Part shown: positions 6,663 through 6,726 of the stretch, piece by piece
How the letters are laid out: each line of letters opens with the position of its first letter
Numbering within the stretch: the stretch's first letter is position 1
Assembly: GCA_964652155.1 (NCBI GenBank)
Contig: CAZZBK010000217.1
Location: forward strand, 1-6,726
Source of the DNA: CAZZBK01 sp964652155
GTDB taxonomy: Bacteria > Planctomycetota > Planctomycetia > Pirellulales > PNKZ01
Direction: 5' to 3'
Length of the DNA: 6,726 bases
Translations under genes and position numbers: made by a program
Notes under the pieces: generated by a model
What the model saw: only the letters and a program-made list of their open reading frames with translations
The model's database searches: none
What the model was told of the DNA's origin: nothing

Positions 6663-6684
6663 CAGCCGAGCGGCTGATCTTTTT
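6663..6684 (+). terminator. Probable intrinsic terminator after the HD hydrolase gene
   Basis: CAGCC (6663-6667), a GAGC loop and GGCTG (6672-6676) form a compact GC stem, followed by ATCTTTTT and a further T-rich stretch (GCTTTATT). It begins 5 bases after the stop codon. A third copy of the arm, CGGCTG at 6652-6657 overlapping the stop, could pair instead with CAGCCG and compete with the terminator stem. The stem is short, which lowers confidence. Confidence 0.6.
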
Positions 6685-6726
6685 GCTTTATTCGGGCATG
6701 TCGGGACGTTAAATTAGCGATCCCCG
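6685..6726. other. Trailing intergenic stretch with no visible gene
   Basis: The last 42 bases after the terminator are less GC-rich and show no reading frame or recognised site. They are too short to say whether they belong to the leader of a following gene. Confidence 0.5.

Overview
The window is GC-rich bacterial DNA with five complete genes, all on the + strand, plus a small toxin-antitoxin remnant and several intergenic structures. The best guess at source is a planctomycete of the Pirellula type. The reasons are the mix of proteins (an M20 dipeptidase, a TPR/O-GlcNAc-transferase-like protein, a SAMHD1-like HD hydrolase and an Unstab_antitox-type antitoxin), the high GC at third codon positions and the frequent lack of Shine-Dalgarno sites. 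This is inference from protein style, not a database match.

Layout: (1) an M20-family metallopeptidase at 77-1456, with a GTG start and a good ribosome binding site. (2) A 127-base gap holding a long inverted repeat made of GGAAAGC heptads, whose right arm ends seven bases before the next start codon. (3) serS, seryl-tRNA synthetase, at 1584-2882. (4) After 44 bases, a 660-residue protein with about seven TPR repeats fused to a GT41/OGT-type glycosyltransferase domain, at 2927-4909. (5) A short AT-richer gap with two pairs of direct repeats. (6) A 74-residue antitoxin gene at 5003-5227 whose stop overlaps the start of an 11-codon reading frame that looks like the first residues of a lost RelE/ParE toxin. 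(7) An HD-domain phosphohydrolase of the SAMHD1/dNTPase family at 5327-6658, followed by a probable intrinsic terminator.

The large genes look intact, with their catalytic residues in place. Most of the window is ordinary housekeeping or common accessory content and shows no obvious multigene system. serS and the TPR-glycosyltransferase gene are close enough to share a transcript. The others look like independent neighbours. The parts that deserve a second look are the heptad inverted repeat against the serS start, the orphan antitoxin with a toxin stub, and the active-looking OGT homologue, whose substrate cannot be told from the sequence.
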